Source: Shewanella psychrotolerans (GTDB lineage Bacteria; Pseudomonadota; Gammaproteobacteria; Enterobacterales; Shewanellaceae). From it: a stretch of 64,000 bases of DNA. Both the position numbers and the translations under genes were made by a program. The stretch's first letter is position 1. Each line of letters opens with the position of its first letter. The stretch covers positions 3,410,001-3,474,000 of the forward strand of contig NZ_CP080419.1 in assembly GCF_019457595.1 (NCBI RefSeq). The letters are read 5' to 3'. The notes below the pieces were generated by a model that saw only the letters and a program-made list of their open reading frames with translations, searched no databases and was not told where the DNA came from. Of the stretch, positions 1 through 10,217 are shown piece after piece.

Positions 1-1514
1 TTCATCGCTTTATGATCTGCGTATTCATCGCTCGCATCACAGGCAGCGTCAGCATCGGTGGTGCAATGGGCAAAATCATAGATAGAGTCATAACCCGCCG
101 CATTGGCTTCAGCTAAAAAGTAGTCATGGGCCTGCGTCACCGCATCATTGATCACATCGCTATTATTTTCATCATTCAGCATGGCCGCTGTGATTGCCGT
201 GGCCATAATGCGTCCACCAATAACATCTAATGGAGAGTGCATTCCCGCGACAATGCGATTTTGCCCCAAATCACCGGCACGCGCGACCATTTCGGCAAAC
301 CGTTCAGGTATGGCATAAGCAAAGCCTAAACCACGGTCAAAGGCTTCTGCGGTGTGACCACTTGGATATCCGCCATCTTTTGCCCTGCCCGAAACCCAGG
401 CTTGTCCACCCGTGGGATCGTTATAACCTCCCGAGTAGGAATTTCCACCGTTGTCGGTATAAATAGTCCGTGCAGCACATCTCAGTCCATCAATTGCGGT
501 AACTAAACGATTACTTATATCGGGTAAATCATAATATTTGATCGTCGAGGTGCCATCGAGGTTATAACAAGTCAATGGCGTTAAATCGCTAAAATCGGTA
601 TAAGAAGCAACGGAATAATCACTCGAATAGATACGCCAAGGCCGTGGTGACTCAAAATGATACTTAGGGGCTTCACTCGATGCGCCATAACTCGCAATAG
701 CATGCAGCATGTTAACAACACTGGCGAGCTTAGTCGCAGCGCCATCGAGTTCGGTCGTACCATATCCAGTCTCTGTTGCACTTACCTGCGCACTAAGATC
801 GTTATTCATTAAATGTTCGCTATCGAGAATGTCGATAACTTTTCCGCCCACACTGACATCGCCATTAGCATTGACCTTATATGGCGATACCGAGTTTGCG
901 CCGACTTTATAACCTTCGGCTAGTGGGCCTAGGCCCGAGGTGATACTAAAACCTTTATTACGTTGATCGTCTAAATAGGCATCAACCAACACCTTTTTAT
1001 CATTCCGATCCAGATCGGGTTTATCTTGATTTGGTCGAGTCAGCGTAGCAACGTAATCGAAGTTCTCTTTCCATACAGTCTCATCCAAAATAGCATTATC
1101 GACAAAACTCAGTTGCAGCGCTTTAGAAGTACTGGTTGAAGCGCCACCATCGATACCATTATATGCCTCATAGCCAGCGGCCACGGTTAGACTATTTGAG
1201 CCAGTGCTGGCCCATGTTTCATCACCGTGAGTCCAAATACGGTTAAAACCATTCAAAATTTGTAGCATAGGACTCGTCGTTTCATCCAAAGCCACCACAT
1301 TTTTTTTATTGTTAGTCACAGGAATATTGCCATCGACTATGGCAACATCTGATCCAGACAGCTCAGGCTCAGGGATGACTTCAATATAAGCGGTTCCCAC
1401 TGGCTCGCTAGGTTTTACATATACATTAGTATCGTCATCACTCGAATTACATGCTGATAACGCACAAGCAATCGCCGTCATGGTGAACATCTTACTTGCT
1501 GTTGAATATTTCAT
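1..1514 (-). CDS. PAP2-superfamily phosphatase / vanadium haloperoxidase-like lipoprotein, C-terminal end outside window
   Basis: The reading frame is open from an ATG at 1514 to the left edge, about 504 codons, so the C-terminus is missing. The N-terminus is a lipoprotein signal with lipobox LSAC at about residues 19-22, followed by an acidic Ser/Asp linker. The three signatures of the PAP2/class A acid phosphatase and vanadium haloperoxidase fold are present in order: K-x6-RP (KYHFESPRP, about residue 284), PSGHT (about 386) and R-x5-H-x3-D (RIVAGMHSPLD, about 420-430). The protein is therefore expected to be an outer-membrane or periplasmic phosphoesterase or haloperoxidase. The long N-terminal half before the first motif matches the larger vanadium-peroxidase-like relatives more than short PAP2 lipid phosphatases. 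An AGGA-type ribosome site precedes the ATG. Substrate unknown. Confidence 0.85.
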   Translation of the reverse strand, partial: MKYSTASKMFTMTAIACALSACNSSDDDTNVYVKPSEPVGTAYIEVIPEPELSGSDVAIVDGNIPVTNNKKNVVALDETTSPMLQILNGFNRIWTHGDETWASTGSNSLTVAAGYEAYNGIDGGASTSTSKALQLSFVDNAILDETVWKENFDYVATLTRPNQDKPDLDRNDKKVLVDAYLDDQRNKGFSITSGLGPLAEGYKVGANSVSPYKVNANGDVSVGGKVIDILDSEHLMNNDLSAQVSATETGYGTTELDGAATKLASVVNMLHAIASYGASSEAPKYHFESPRPWRIYSSDYSVASYTDFSDLTPLTCYNLDGTSTIKYYDLPDISNRLVTAIDGLRCAARTIYTDNGGNSYSGGYNDPTGGQAWVSGRAKDGGYPSGHTAEAFDRGLGFAYAIPERFAEMVARAGDLGQNRIVAGMHSPLDVIGGRIMATAITAAMLNDENNSDVINDAVTQAHDYFLAEANAAGYDSIYDFAHCTTDADAACDASDEYADHKAM

Positions 1515-1900
1515 AATTTCGTACTTTCCTAGAAGTGATCAAATCGAAATAGAGAGCTTGCTACACTGATCCGTCTCTGCTTTAGCGTTTGGTACGATAA
1601 TTCTAAAGTATGACAATTTGATTAAGACTTAGTGACCTCATCACTTCTAAATGTTATGACAAAAGCTTTAACTACGGCCTATTAGCACTTGCTGGCTAGC
1701 CTCTAGCCTCTCACGTGACTAGCAATAGCTGTAACTATGACATCAATTACGCCACCTAATTGCATTAGCTAAGAGTTACAGACTAAGCTTAGTACTCACT
1801 ATACGCAGACTTTACCGTGATTTTTTTGACATGGTGAACTCACGAAGCAAAGGCTATAACGTATTTTCTGTACACATCATTGACCATAGGAGACCAGTCC
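1515..1900. other. Intergenic region between divergent genes
   Basis: About 385 bases separate the PAP2 lipoprotein gene from the divergent solute-binding protein gene. It is AT-rich and must hold both promoters. A TTGACA hexamer occurs near 1825, but no well-spaced -10 could be assigned. No ORF, hairpin with a T tract or repeat was recognised. Confidence 0.5.
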
Positions 1901-2692
1901 ATGCTCAAGCTTGTATTACTGTTGACACAGCTTACGGCGGTGCTTCTATTTTCCGCCTTTTTTGGGTCACTGTACGCCAATGCCAAAGAAAATAGCATTA
2001 AAATCGCAACGTTAGATTACCCGCCATTTATCTACCAAAATGGCGATATAAAAACAGGCATTTTACTCGAAATAGTCACGGAAGCATTTGACAGACTAAG
2101 TGTTAATGTTGATATCGAGTTTTTCCCTATAACACGGGGCTTGAAAATGGTTAAAGAGGGTGAAGTTGATGCGTACTTTTCATTAAAAAAAACTCCCGAA
2201 AGAAACGCCACACTGCTCTTCACTACAATGCCATTAGTGCAGCAACGATTTGTAATATTCACACTGGTTGATTCAAACATAACTTATAAAGGTGATATTA
2301 ACGATCTCGCAATTTATAATATTGGAGTGAGTTGTAATACTTCATACGGCCCTATCTTTGATACCGCAGTTCGCAACGGAATATTAAAAAATATAGATTG
2401 CGCTCAAAGCTTCGAACTCAATATAAAAAAGCTGTTAGCAGGTCGCACTGACATCATCATCAATAGTCAAGATGTTGGCTATGCGCTACTGTCTAGGCTA
2501 GGGAAAAAAAAGCAAGTTAAGCTAATCGAACCACCAATAGAAGTGTTAAATAGTTATCTGGCATTTACAAGAGTTCGAGACTATTCAGCCCTAGCAGGGG
2601 CTTTTGATGACGCTTTATGCGATATGATTAACGATGGGACTGTCAACAATATAAAATCCAAATACCCTGATAACATTTCAATCGGATATTAG
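1901..2692 (+). CDS. Periplasmic solute-binding protein, family 3 (SBP_bac_3), orphan
   Basis: A 263-residue exported protein of the amino-acid/polar-compound binding family. The start is the ATG at 1901 because AGGAG (1889-1893) lies 7 bases upstream; an in-frame TTG at 1880 would include that ribosome site. The signal peptide covers about residues 1-27 and ends in ANA. The mature N-terminus begins with the family's ligand-lobe pattern (IKIATLDYPPF), followed by a typical second-lobe core and a C-terminal helix. No permease or ATPase gene is adjacent. Such orphan proteins in Shewanella and Vibrio often act in sensing or in an unlinked transporter. The next genes encode a sensory kinase and c-di-GMP enzymes, so a sensory role is possible but not shown. 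Confidence 0.8.
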   Translation: MLKLVLLLTQLTAVLLFSAFFGSLYANAKENSIKIATLDYPPFIYQNGDIKTGILLEIVTEAFDRLSVNVDIEFFPITRGLKMVKEGEVDAYFSLKKTPERNATLLFTTMPLVQQRFVIFTLVDSNITYKGDINDLAIYNIGVSCNTSYGPIFDTAVRNGILKNIDCAQSFELNIKKLLAGRTDIIINSQDVGYALLSRLGKKKQVKLIEPPIEVLNSYLAFTRVRDYSALAGAFDDALCDMINDGTVNNIKSKYPDNISIGY

Positions 2693-2714
2693 GTATTAGG
2701 TATTAGGTATTAGG
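2687..2714 (+). repeat. Perfect heptanucleotide tandem repeat (TATTAGG)x4 overlapping a stop codon
   Basis: Four exact copies of TATTAGG run head to tail. The TAG stop codon of the preceding binding-protein gene (2690-2692) is inside the first copy. Gain or loss of units would change the 3' UTR but not the protein, because the first unit supplies the stop. A related 7-base period (ATTGGNN) occurs at the stop of the GGDEF-EAL gene near 10212. Confidence 0.95.
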
Positions 2715-2982
2715 AGCATAAAATCTTGTTCAGTATTTATCAGTCCCATCTCATATGATTATCCGACTCATCAAAGCCCTAGTACCAATCACATATTTAG
2801 CTCGTTATCACTCATAAAAAACGCTGTAGATGTTCACATCTGGAACATAAAATACAACTTGGACAAACTGTATTCCGTGTGTTGCTTCAACGCGGTATCA
2901 TCACATTCACCATCAAGCTTTATCGTGCTAGAAACCCTCGCCTGAGTTCGATGCATAGATGTGACTACAAACCAAAACATTG

Positions 2983-3918
2983 TTAAATTGCGGGCTCTAT
3001 GCGGTCGCGCCCATGCTCTTTGGCAAGATATAACTGTTTATCTGCGGACTCAATTTCTCGCTCCCAGTCCGATGTTTGATCTGGAATAATCGAGCTTACA
3101 CCTGCACAGATAGTCACGTACTCGCTCACATCTGAATCCGAATGGGGGATATGCAGCTCCCTAACCGCATCAACAATCTGCTGCGCCAAGACTTGCGCCC
3201 CATTCATATCAGTATCAGGCAAAACACAAATAAACTCTTCACCGCCGTAACGCGCACAAAAGTCATAAGGTCTCCTAATGGTATTAGCTATAACCTGAGC
3301 AATACGAGTTAGCGCTTTATCCCCTTCTTGGTGGCCATAGATGTCGTTATAGCGCTTAAAATAATCGACATCTAACATCAATATCGATATCGGTGAGTGT
3401 AGGCGAATACTGTTACGCCAAGCTTCAGGCAGGCGACGTTCAACATGGTGGCGATTACCTATCCCGGTTAAACTATCAAGCATGACTAAGGATCGCAGAG
3501 TGTCCGTTTGTTTTTTCAGTAACAGTTGGTTTTCGACTCGAGCCTTTGTGATGGTGGCATTGATCGGCTTATGGATAAAATCGACCGCGCCCATTTCAAA
3601 TCCCTTTGCTTCTATCTCTTCGTCATGATGAGCCGATACAAAGATGATCGCGCTATCCTTTGTTAAATTATCGGCTTTAAGTTGTTCGCAGACCTCAAAA
3701 CCGGACATGTAAGGCATCTCAATATCCAACAAAATAAGATCTGGCTTAAAACTTCGGCACAGCTCAACAGCTTTCTCACCATTTAAGGCAAATGCGACTT
3801 CGTGTTGTCCCTTAAACAGCTGAGATAAGATAACGATATTGACCTGCAAATCATCTACAAGCAAAATCCTTCCTCGTCTATCTACCTCTAATCCGTAACT
3901 TTGATTTTCGGATACCAT
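2983..3918 (-). CDS. Response regulator with diguanylate cyclase output (REC-GGDEF)
   Basis: A 311-residue two-domain protein. The N-terminal receiver (about residues 15-130) has the acidic pocket (VDD), the phospho-acceptor Asp in LLDIEMP and the later Lys in HKP. The GGDEF domain (about 145-310) has an intact GGEEF catalytic loop, and the product-inhibition I-site RPYD lies exactly five residues before it, so it should make c-di-GMP under feedback control. It lies 47 bases downstream of the hybrid kinase gene on the same strand, with no terminator seen between them, so the two are probably cotranscribed and the kinase (or its Hpt domain) is the likely phosphodonor. The arrangement resembles the WspR/PleD type of regulator. 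Confidence 0.93.
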   Translation of the reverse strand: MVSENQSYGLEVDRRGRILLVDDLQVNIVILSQLFKGQHEVAFALNGEKAVELCRSFKPDLILLDIEMPYMSGFEVCEQLKADNLTKDSAIIFVSAHHDEEIEAKGFEMGAVDFIHKPINATITKARVENQLLLKKQTDTLRSLVMLDSLTGIGNRHHVERRLPEAWRNSIRLHSPISILMLDVDYFKRYNDIYGHQEGDKALTRIAQVIANTIRRPYDFCARYGGEEFICVLPDTDMNGAQVLAQQIVDAVRELHIPHSDSDVSEYVTICAGVSSIIPDQTSDWEREIESADKQLYLAKEHGRDRIEPAI

Positions 3919-3965
3919 CGAGCCAACCTTTTGTTTTTTGCAATGACTTAACGCTTTACTGTCGA

Positions 3966-6900
3966 TTAATCATCAGCGGCCTGTAGGTTAGCTTGTTCCT
4001 CTAAATAACCTTCCACTAGTCCTATCAACCTCAGGTACGAAGCGTCTATTTCATCATATAATTTAATTAAGTTTTGCTTATTCTGCTCTTGGGTTGCAGC
4101 CTCTAAATCGGATAGCTTTGCTTGTAATTCCACTGCGCCAATGCTACTTGATAATCCTTTCAACCCGTGACTCAATTGACGCGCCTTTTCCCAATCACCT
4201 AATTCAATTGCCGCTTTTAGTTCGCCAATCTGTACTGGAGTGGAGTCTAAGTACATCTGACAAATATCAATAAATAACGGAATATCATCCATCAATCGAG
4301 CAAGCGCTAGGGTCACATTCCATACATCATCACTTACCTCTAATTCATTACTGGTATCTAATTCATCACAGGCGCTGCCATCAACCTCACTATCAAGACT
4401 ATTGATTTGCATATCCACACTATTACTATCAGCACTAATGTTCAAACCGTCAAATTGCGAACCTATCTCATTGTTGATAGTAGGACGTTTTTTGGGAAAA
4501 TCCCCAGCAACAACCCAATTGAATACTTTTTCTTGTAACTCCTCCGCCACAATAGGCTTAGTGACGTAATCATTCATCCCCAAGTCAATGCATTTTTCAC
4601 GCTCTCCCATCATGGCGCTCGCGGTCATAGCGATAATTGGCGTCGAAATATACTGATCTCCGGCCTTACCTTGACGAATATCTCGAGTGCACTGATAACC
4701 ATCCATGATAGGCATCTGACAATCCATTAAAATACAATCGATTGGCTTGTTGTCTTCGGCACAACTAATTAATGCTTCTATTGCCTCTTGGCCATTTGCA
4801 GCTTTTACAAACACAAGGGGAAATGCCGATAACACGCCTATTGCGACCTCTATATTGATGTTATTGTCATCGACAACCAAAACCCTAGCTCCAGCAACTT
4901 TATCTAGGTTAAGCTTATCTAACGTAAGCTGAGTGCGACTCGCGTCAAACTCGCTATGATGCTCATAACTAGAGCCAAGCTGTTCTTCCTCTTCGCCAAA
5001 CACCTTAATCAACTCAGATATCAGTAAAGGATTATTTATTAGTGTCACCTCTGCATGAGTCACTCTTACTGGAGGCTCTCCACTCCGTTGAAAAATCAGT
5101 ATCTTTGGAGGATTAAAGCTAGATACTAGTTCGTTCCATTTATTATCTAACTCGACTAGAAGTGGATCTTGTTGCTCAATGACAATGACATCGGGCATTG
5201 ATTCTGAGCCTCTTTGGTTATCAATAAGCCAATCCAATAATGATTGCGCCGATACCACTTCACCACCTAATGCCGTTAACGCTCTCTCGATACATACCGA
5301 CTGTGTTGGCTGCGCCACCCTTAAAACACATTGATGTCCCGCTAACACTGGAGGAAAAGACGTTAGCGTATAATCTCCTTCCTCAAGATTCATGGTAAAA
5401 GTAAAAGTACTACCAACCCCTTTTTCCGATTTAAAACTTATACTGCCATTTAGTAGCTCACTTAACTGCTTACATATCGATAATCCGAGCCCGGTTCCAC
5501 CATATTTGGATGAAATACTCATGTTTTCCTGAGTAAATGCCTGAAAAAGTTTGTTTTGGTTTTCAGCTGCTATTCCAATCCCACTATCAGATACATGACA
5601 GCTAAACTGCATCTCCCCAGTATTAGTCAGCAGGCTAGTAACGCTCACCTTAACCATCCCTTTCTCGGTGAACTTAATGGCGTTATTGATTAAATTGGAC
5701 AAAATTTGTGACACTCTATGCATGTCACTGACTATCGAAATACAATTTAAATCAACCAGATCAATAATAAAATCCAGTCCTTCCTCCTGCGCTTTAACTG
5801 CCATACCGCCACACAAGCTTTCAACTAAATGACGCGGGTTAAATGGCTGTATATTGAGCTCTAACTTACCGGCTTCTATCTTAGAAAGATCCAACACATC
5901 ATTAATGAGTATCGCTAGCGCATTGACACTAACCTCAGCCATATTCAAATAACGAGACTGACTAGCGGACAAGGGCTCTCCCTTTAGCAAGTTTAAGGTA
6001 CCGACAATACCGTTAAGAGGCGTTCTCATCTCATGACTTATATTTGAAATAAAAGTACTTTTCACTCGGCTTGCCCGCTCTAGCTCTGCGGTTCTAATCG
6101 CAACCTTTTTTTCTAATTCGGCGTTGATAGATTGTATTTTTTGTGCAGCGTTCTTCTCAATCGTGATATCGCTAATAATCACAGCGACCCCACAGCACTC
6201 CTGATACTCATTGGTAATCGATGACAGAGAAACCGATAAATATAATTGCGTACCATTCTCTTGCATAAAAGAGGTTTCAATACAGAATGACTTATCATCG
6301 CTATGTAACTCGTCAACGAGTTCGGCGAGATCCACCTCCTCCAATAGTGATAAGTCACTAAGCATTCTGCCTATGGCATATTTGGCATCGTAACCAAAAA
6401 GCAACTGAGCAGAACGGTTCCAACTGGTAATTTGACCTTTGGTTGAGACCGATATGATTGCATCTTTTGAGCTACCAATAATTGCCGAAGATTGAGCTCT
6501 GGCAGCAGTAAGGGCATAGCTGCTTTTCGCATTGCGATGAAGAATGATGACCACAAAAGCGAAGAGCAAAGACAGGGCTAACATAAATGAATAAACGCTA
6601 AAGCGTCTGGACGCCATAATCTGATCAATGTCGGTTTTTGAGGTAAGCAACATCATTTCCAATTGACCATTTTGACTATAACTTGAAAGCGTTACATCAT
6701 CTCTAAAAATATAATATGGCTTGTTATCTTTATATCTATCAATTACTTTATGAAAATCGTCCTCAACCTCATCAACGATAAGATAACGCTTATCCCATCG
6801 CTGTTCAGGTGCTAAGTCTCGGCTAAACTGCGCCTCCTTATCTGGGTGTACCAAGAAAAATCCATCTTGATCGAGCAATATAAATTGATAAGGAGATGGG

Positions 6901-7613
6901 ATCATCTTTTCGAAGGAGTTCAGTAATTGCGCAACATTAATATTTGCAATCATAAAACCAAAGCGCTTACCTGACTCATCAAAAATGGCAATTGATAGCC
7001 TCAACATTGGTCGATGAGGACTCTCGATTCGGCCAAACTCTCGATTAAGCGAGATAGCCGAAGTGTAAACCTCATTAGGGGGAAGTTTTACACTCGCAGC
7101 AAAATAATCCCGATGAGTTTTATTTTGTAAATTAGAATCATCAACGACTTGTACTAGGTTAGCACGCTGATCAACACGCACGAGTTCGTTGCCATCAAGC
7201 GATACTATTCGTAATTGTTCATACTCACTTTTGTTACGTAAAAAAGACTCGAAAATAACTTCCAACCGCTTACGCCATAATAAATAGCTACTGTTATCAA
7301 CAGGATCGACGCCATGATTATTTTTAGCACGAGTTAAACCAGAAACAGGTGGGGTTGAATACAAAAATCGTAAATTATCTGAATATCGAGATAAATGCTC
7401 CTGTATTTGATGATCAATCTGGCGACTTACATCAGATAAGTTTGAATGCTCCTCGCTAACAATAGAGCGAGTTAGTCGAGATTCGAAAACCACAACCGCA
7501 ACAACCGAAACAAAGAATAATGTAACAAAAGAGATCGTTAATAATGAACGGCCTAACCTATCAAAAAGACGAGTTAGACTGCGTTTGTTTACTACCATCC
7601 TTGTAAACCCCAT
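3966..7613 (-). CDS. Hybrid sensor histidine kinase (Cache-PAS-HisKA-HATPase-REC-Hpt)
   Basis: A 1215-residue membrane kinase. One transmembrane helix lies at about 22-44 and a second at about 338-362; between them is a roughly 290-residue periplasmic region of double-Cache type. A PAS domain follows (about 370-490), then HisKA with the phosphorylated His in SHEMRTPLNG (about 527), then HATPase_c with the N box (NNAIKFT) and G boxes (DSGIGI, GGTGLGLSI). A degenerate receiver-like segment (about 745-865) precedes a canonical receiver (VDDNN; Asp in LMDCQMP near 962). The C-terminal Hpt domain has its His in LSHGLKG near 1148. It is thus a full phosphorelay protein that can sense a small periplasmic ligand. 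It is followed by the REC-GGDEF gene and faces a REC-PAS-GGDEF-EAL gene, so its output is probably c-di-GMP control. An ATG five codons in is an alternative start. Confidence 0.95.
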   Translation of the reverse strand: MGFTRMVVNKRSLTRLFDRLGRSLLTISFVTLFFVSVVAVVVFESRLTRSIVSEEHSNLSDVSRQIDHQIQEHLSRYSDNLRFLYSTPPVSGLTRAKNNHGVDPVDNSSYLLWRKRLEVIFESFLRNKSEYEQLRIVSLDGNELVRVDQRANLVQVVDDSNLQNKTHRDYFAASVKLPPNEVYTSAISLNREFGRIESPHRPMLRLSIAIFDESGKRFGFMIANINVAQLLNSFEKMIPSPYQFILLDQDGFFLVHPDKEAQFSRDLAPEQRWDKRYLIVDEVEDDFHKVIDRYKDNKPYYIFRDDVTLSSYSQNGQLEMMLLTSKTDIDQIMASRRFSVYSFMLALSLLFAFVVIILHRNAKSSYALTAARAQSSAIIGSSKDAIISVSTKGQITSWNRSAQLLFGYDAKYAIGRMLSDLSLLEEVDLAELVDELHSDDKSFCIETSFMQENGTQLYLSVSLSSITNEYQECCGVAVIISDITIEKNAAQKIQSINAELEKKVAIRTAELERASRVKSTFISNISHEMRTPLNGIVGTLNLLKGEPLSASQSRYLNMAEVSVNALAILINDVLDLSKIEAGKLELNIQPFNPRHLVESLCGGMAVKAQEEGLDFIIDLVDLNCISIVSDMHRVSQILSNLINNAIKFTEKGMVKVSVTSLLTNTGEMQFSCHVSDSGIGIAAENQNKLFQAFTQENMSISSKYGGTGLGLSICKQLSELLNGSISFKSEKGVGSTFTFTMNLEEGDYTLTSFPPVLAGHQCVLRVAQPTQSVCIERALTALGGEVVSAQSLLDWLIDNQRGSESMPDVIVIEQQDPLLVELDNKWNELVSSFNPPKILIFQRSGEPPVRVTHAEVTLINNPLLISELIKVFGEEEEQLGSSYEHHSEFDASRTQLTLDKLNLDKVAGARVLVVDDNNINIEVAIGVLSAFPLVFVKAANGQEAIEALISCAEDNKPIDCILMDCQMPIMDGYQCTRDIRQGKAGDQYISTPIIAMTASAMMGEREKCIDLGMNDYVTKPIVAEELQEKVFNWVVAGDFPKKRPTINNEIGSQFDGLNISADSNSVDMQINSLDSEVDGSACDELDTSNELEVSDDVWNVTLALARLMDDIPLFIDICQMYLDSTPVQIGELKAAIELGDWEKARQLSHGLKGLSSSIGAVELQAKLSDLEAATQEQNKQNLIKLYDEIDASYLRLIGLVEGYLEEQANLQAADD

Positions 7614-7763
7614 AACATTTTGGAAGCCATAGTTTCTGAACGCTTTGTTTTATTCAAGTTCAAACACTTACACTTAGCAAGAATTTCTAACAATTCGGCT
7701 AAGCAAATTGAAATCAATAAGCTAGACTAACAATTAATGCCAAATATGAAAGGGAGTTCATGT

Positions 7764-10217
7764 ATGCTGTTCAACAACGACGTCGAATCTCGTCAGAAAA
7801 TTTTAGTTGTTGATGATGATCCTGCTAATTTACACTTGTTAGATTCTGCGCTTGGCGACTTAGCGCAGGTTCTTTGCAGCGCAGGAGGCGCCGATGCGTT
7901 AGAACAGGCAGAGACCGAACTCCCCGATATTATTCTTCTGGATATTGAGATGCCAGAGATGGATGGCTTTGAAATTTGCAGAAGGTTAAAAAACAATCCA
8001 AAAACCTGCAATATCTCGATCATTTTTGTCACCGCGCACAGTGAAAGTACCTTTGAATACAAATCGTTAGAATATGGTGGAATTGACTTCATCGGTAAAC
8101 CTGTTGATATCGCTTTATGCCGCTTAAGAGTCAAAAATCATTTAATGCTAAAGCGACATGAAGCCGCACTAATTGAAACTCAAAAAGATATGCAGGCCTT
8201 GGTTAATCAAATTCCCGCTTACATCTCTTATTGGTCAGAAGACTTGAACAACCTCTTTAATAACGACTACGAGGGCAAATGGTTAAACCTCCCACATAGG
8301 GCAACGATATCTAAACATGCATCTAAAATCCTGCCATCCAATCTATACCTAGCGGTTCTTGACTGTTTGGAGTTAGACCAACTAAACCATGAGTTTGAAA
8401 TAAAACTACCTGATAACGGTCACCAGATCAGCGATGCACAAGTCCATTTGACCATAGCAAAGCAAGACAATAAATTCGCTGGCTTACTTTTAACCATGAC
8501 GAATATCAGCTCAATAAAACAGGCTAAAAAACAGCTCTATACTGAAAACAACCGCCTGAAAATTATGCTTAACTCTATTGGTGATGCCGTTATCGCAACC
8601 GACGAGCTAGCACGAGTTACCTTTATGAACCCTATTGCTGAACGACTAACAGGCTGGGTAAACCACGATGCTATGGGATTACATATAGATGAAGTGATGA
8701 ATCTATGTGATGCAAGCACAAAATATAAAGGCCAGAACCCAGTCACCATAGCCTTGAAAGAACAGCGCACGGTCGGTATGGCATTAAACTGCCAATTAAC
8801 CAGCCAAGATGGCACAGTCTATAGAGTAGAAGACTCAGCCTCTCCGATTAAAGATGATGAAGGCTATATAACAGGGGCAATCATCGTCTTTCACGACTGT
8901 AGTGAATCTGTGGCTATGGCAGTAAAAATGAGTCACTTGGCAAACCATGATCAACTAACAGATCTTCCTAATCGCATTTTACTCCATGATAGAGTGAGCC
9001 ATGCTTGTAATGTCGCAAAAGCCAACAATAAGCTAGTTGCACTGCTGATGATTGATATAGACCACTTTAAATTCCTAAATGATTCACTCGGTCACGCTCT
9101 TGGCGACCTCATGATTAAACTGGTCGCAAAACGATTACAATCACTCATTGATCCTAATGCCACATTAGCAAGAATAGGGGGTGATGAATTTGTGTTACTG
9201 CTACCTAACATTAACTCCGCAAGTCAAATCGACACCATAGCAAATGACATCGTCCAAAGTACGCAAACCCCATTTAGAATTGAGGGAAAAGAACACTCGT
9301 TATCGGTCAGCATAGGAATTAGCATCTTCCCAACAGATGCCATTAGATGCGAAGAGATGATGACCCATGCTGATGCCGCCATGTATCGTGCAAAAGACCT
9401 AGGCAGGGCCAGATTTTGTTATTTCTCCCAAGAGTTAGAAAGTCAATTATTAAAGCGTAGCCTACTGATAACAAATTTAAAAACCGCTATAAACACCGAG
9501 GCTATCGAGGTGTATTACCAGCCTAAGCTAGACTTAAAAAGCATGAAAATAGTCGGAGCAGAAGCCTTAGCTAGGCTCTCAACCCCCACAGGCGAAGTGA
9601 TTTCACCGTTAGATTTTATCCCTTTGGCGGAGGAAACTGGATTAATTCACGATCTCGGTAAAATTATATTGGTCAAAAGCTGTGCTGTCGCAAAAAAGTG
9701 GAGCGACGAAGGTCATGATTTGCGCATCGCGGTTAATATCGCAGCAAAACAGTTTTCCAACCCCAATTTTTGTGAAACAGTAACCGATGCGCTGGAATTG
9801 ACAGGACTAAGAAGTAAGTACTTAGAACTCGAAGTGACAGAGAGTGCTTTAATGCATGATTTTGACGAAGCCTTAACCATTCTCAATACCTTATCGTCAA
9901 TTGGTTTAACTATTGCTATTGATGATTTCGGCACAGGCTATTCTAGCTTGTCCTATTTGAAATATTTTCCCGTTAACACACTAAAAATAGATCAATCATT
10001 CGTTAAAGATATGTTTGTCGATGAGCAGAGTTTAGATATCGTAAAGGCGGTGGTTAATCTAGCTAAATCACTGAAGCTCACGTTAGTCGCCGAAGGGATA
10101 GAGACTCTGCAGCAACTTGATCAGCTGAAGACCTTAGTATGTGAACAAGGCCAAGGCTACTTATTTAGCAAGCCACTACCGTTAGAAGAGTTTAATCTAC
10201 TGTTACAAAAACAATAA
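7764..10217 (+). CDS. Response regulator with PAS, GGDEF and EAL domains
   Basis: About 817 residues. The ATG at 7764 is preferred over 7737 and 7746 because AGGGAG (7751-7756) sits 7 bases before it. Domains in order: receiver (about 10-130; VDDDP, Asp in LLDIEMP, Lys in GKP), a weakly conserved linker, PAS (about 265-385), GGDEF with intact GGDEF loop (LARIGGDEF), and EAL (about 560-810). The EAL domain keeps the metal and catalytic signatures EALAR, VNIA, EVTES, DDFGTGYSS, LKID and AEGIET, so both synthesis and hydrolysis of c-di-GMP look possible. I see no RxxD inhibition site before GGDEF. It is divergent from the hybrid kinase gene (about 150 bases between starts) and may receive phosphate from it. 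Which activity dominates cannot be told from sequence. Confidence 0.93.
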   Translation: MLFNNDVESRQKILVVDDDPANLHLLDSALGDLAQVLCSAGGADALEQAETELPDIILLDIEMPEMDGFEICRRLKNNPKTCNISIIFVTAHSESTFEYKSLEYGGIDFIGKPVDIALCRLRVKNHLMLKRHEAALIETQKDMQALVNQIPAYISYWSEDLNNLFNNDYEGKWLNLPHRATISKHASKILPSNLYLAVLDCLELDQLNHEFEIKLPDNGHQISDAQVHLTIAKQDNKFAGLLLTMTNISSIKQAKKQLYTENNRLKIMLNSIGDAVIATDELARVTFMNPIAERLTGWVNHDAMGLHIDEVMNLCDASTKYKGQNPVTIALKEQRTVGMALNCQLTSQDGTVYRVEDSASPIKDDEGYITGAIIVFHDCSESVAMAVKMSHLANHDQLTDLPNRILLHDRVSHACNVAKANNKLVALLMIDIDHFKFLNDSLGHALGDLMIKLVAKRLQSLIDPNATLARIGGDEFVLLLPNINSASQIDTIANDIVQSTQTPFRIEGKEHSLSVSIGISIFPTDAIRCEEMMTHADAAMYRAKDLGRARFCYFSQELESQLLKRSLLITNLKTAINTEAIEVYYQPKLDLKSMKIVGAEALARLSTPTGEVISPLDFIPLAEETGLIHDLGKIILVKSCAVAKKWSDEGHDLRIAVNIAAKQFSNPNFCETVTDALELTGLRSKYLELEVTESALMHDFDEALTILNTLSSIGLTIAIDDFGTGYSSLSYLKYFPVNTLKIDQSFVKDMFVDEQSLDIVKAVVNLAKSLKLTLVAEGIETLQQLDQLKTLVCEQGQGYLFSKPLPLEEFNLLLQKQ

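Noticed and set aside
1824..1860. Promoter for the binding-protein gene (TTGACA near 1825)
   Set aside because: The nearest TATAAC lies about 23 bases on, too far for a standard sigma-70 promoter.
2687..2714. Possible CRISPR repeats
   Set aside because: Heptamers are directly adjacent with no spacers; no cas genes in the window.
7793..8134. 113-codon open frame on the minus strand
   Set aside because: It lies fully opposite the receiver domain of the GGDEF-EAL protein, whose frame has strong family motifs; the antisense product resembles nothing.
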